Source of the DNA: JAHFUI01 sp041485905
Lineage (GTDB): Bacteria; Acidobacteriota; Vicinamibacteria; Vicinamibacterales; CAVVIG01
Direction: 5' to 3'
NCBI GenBank assembly: GCA_041485905.1
Contig: JBGPKK010000240.1
Location: 1-6,327, forward strand
DNA length: 6,327 bases
This document shows, one piece after another, positions 5,284 through 6,327 of this stretch. The translations under genes and the position numbers were made by a program. How positions within the stretch are numbered: the stretch's first letter is position 1; each line of letters begins with the position of its first letter. The notes below the pieces were generated by a model. The model saw only the letters and a program-made list of their open reading frames with translations, had not been told where the DNA came from and did not search any database.

Positions 5284-6312
5284 ATGGGCTCTCGATGTCT
5301 CGCGGCAGTTGCGGCAGCAGTGGTGGCGCTGACGACGGTCGCCGTGGCCGGCCAGTCTCCGTCCGCCGCCAAGACCAAAGCGACCACGACGAAAGGTGCG
5401 TGGACGCCCTCCCGCACGCCGGACGGTCAGCCCGACCTGCAGGGCGTCTGGGCCAACAACTCCATCACGCCGCTGGAACGTCCGCCGCAGTGGGCGGGCA
5501 AACAGTTCCTCAACGACGAGGAAGTGGCAGCGCTGAAGAAGGCGGCCGCCAGTGCCGTCGCCGACGATAGCGACGCCGTCTTCGGCGATTCACTCGTGTT
5601 GGCCGCGCTCGCCAATGAGAAGGCCAGGTCGTTCGAGCCCTCGACCGGCAACTACAACAACTTCTGGCTCGTCGAGCGGGAGGTTGACAACCGCACAGCG
5701 CTCATCACCGATCCTGCCGACGGACGCATCCCGCCGTTCACGCAGGAAGCGCAGCGGAGCGCGGCGGCGCTGGCCGAGGCCAGACGACGACGTCCCGCCG
5801 ATGGCCCGGAGGATCGCAGCCTCGGCGAGCGGTGTCTCACCTTCGGCACTCCGAGAGTCGGCGCCGGCTACAACAGCTACTACGAGATCGTGCAGTCGCC
5901 TGGATACGTCGCGATCATTCACGAGCTGGGCCACGAGGTGCGGATCATTCCCATCGAACCACGGCAACACGTCGGTCCGCGCCTCACGCAGTGGCTCGGC
6001 GACTCGCGGGGCCATTGGGAGGGCGACACGCTCGTGATCGACACCACCAATTTCTCCGGCAAGAGCAATTTCAGGGGATCGACCACGAATCTCCATCTCG
6101 TCGAGCGCTTCAAACGCGTGGGCCAGAACACGCTCAACTATGAATTCACGGTGAGCGATCCGACCGTGTGGACCAGACCGTGGACCGTGATGATTCCGCT
6201 GAAGGGGACTCGCGAGCAGATCTACGAGTATGCGTGCCACGAGGGGAACACGGGAATGGAAGGGATCCTGAGCGGCCATCGCGTCGACGAGAAGGCCGCC
6301 CAGGAGAGGTAA
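5284..6312 (+). CDS. Exported protein of the 'DGQPDLQGVW / HWEGDTLVIDTTNF' family, function unknown
   Basis: This 342-aa protein has a signal peptide (hydrophobic 6-22, probable cleavage at AVAG near 20-23). Motifs in order are DGQPDLQGVW (47-56), RTALITDPADGRIP (137-150), GERCLTFGTPR (181-191), HWEGDTLVIDTTNF (244-257), ERFKRV (274-279), RPWTV (298-302) and YEYACHEGN (314-322). The set is shared in order with the divergent 280-aa protein, so the two are distant paralogues; this one has an extra segment of roughly 80-100 residues before the CL-x-x-G motif. The family is widespread but uncharacterised in Acidobacteriota. Export and operon position suggest work alongside the copper monooxygenase and DUF6152 protein. 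The start is supported by AGAGG (5273-5277) 6 nt upstream. It is the last visible gene of the operon; only 15 nt follow its TAA, so further genes may lie beyond. Confidence 0.87.
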   Translation: MGSRCLAAVAAAVVALTTVAVAGQSPSAAKTKATTTKGAWTPSRTPDGQPDLQGVWANNSITPLERPPQWAGKQFLNDEEVAALKKAAASAVADDSDAVFGDSLVLAALANEKARSFEPSTGNYNNFWLVEREVDNRTALITDPADGRIPPFTQEAQRSAAALAEARRRRPADGPEDRSLGERCLTFGTPRVGAGYNSYYEIVQSPGYVAIIHELGHEVRIIPIEPRQHVGPRLTQWLGDSRGHWEGDTLVIDTTNFSGKSNFRGSTTNLHLVERFKRVGQNTLNYEFTVSDPTVWTRPWTVMIPLKGTREQIYEYACHEGNTGMEGILSGHRVDEKAAQER

Positions 6313-6327
6313 CGATTACCGGATTAC

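Noticed and set aside
5920..5934. HELGH in the 342-aa protein, matching the HExxH zinc-protease motif
   Set aside because: The segment aligns with a variable strand in this family (the 280-aa paralogue has no equivalent), there is no third zinc ligand pattern downstream, and the other conserved motifs do not resemble any metalloprotease.

Overview
The window is GC-rich, densely coded bacterial DNA. The most likely source is an Acidobacteriota, perhaps of the Vicinamibacteria type. That is an inference from the gene families: a DUF6152 protein beside secreted 'DG-x-PD-xx-G-x-W' proteins and a cytochrome c / copper monooxygenase fusion, a combination I associate with that phylum. No rRNA or tRNA is present to confirm it.

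Left third (1-2444): an accessory, patchwork region. Bases 1-79 are the trailer end of a CRISPR array with type I-C-like repeats: the 3' part of one repeat, one 36-nt spacer, and a terminal repeat that keeps only its 5' half. The array directly abuts a minus-strand serine/threonine kinase-like remnant that has lost its catalytic motifs and its N-terminal lobe start. Next, still on the minus strand, is a complete type II toxin-antitoxin operon of the TacA/TacT class: a ribbon-helix-helix DUF1778 antitoxin followed by a GNAT acetyltransferase toxin, overlapping by 4 nt. Its promoter carries two adjacent palindromes. Then a plus-strand 203-codon frame joins a signal-like N terminus to the C-terminal end of an AlbA_2/RecG-like ATP-binding regulator; it looks like a gene remnant. 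A gene-poor gap of about 250 bp follows.

Right two thirds (2445-6327): an intact group of genes for exported proteins arranged around a 138-bp divergent promoter region. Leftward runs a 280-aa secreted protein. Rightward runs a tight three-gene operon: a 462-aa protein with a c-type haem motif and a complete set of PHM-like copper ligands, a 138-aa DUF6152 protein, and a 342-aa secreted protein that is a distant paralogue of the leftward one. Intergenic gaps in the operon are 19 and 33 nt, and every gene has a signal peptide and a good ribosome binding site.

Working model (inference): the right-hand genes make a periplasmic copper/haem oxidation module whose substrate cannot be read from sequence. 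The 342-aa and 280-aa proteins and DUF6152 would be accessory or substrate-handling partners. The left side is a defence and plasticity zone next to this metabolic locus. The most unusual items are the array end fused to a decayed kinase, the chimeric secretory/DNA-binding frame, the inverted repeat in place of a -35 box upstream of the copper operon, and the His-His mature N terminus predicted for the DUF6152 protein.
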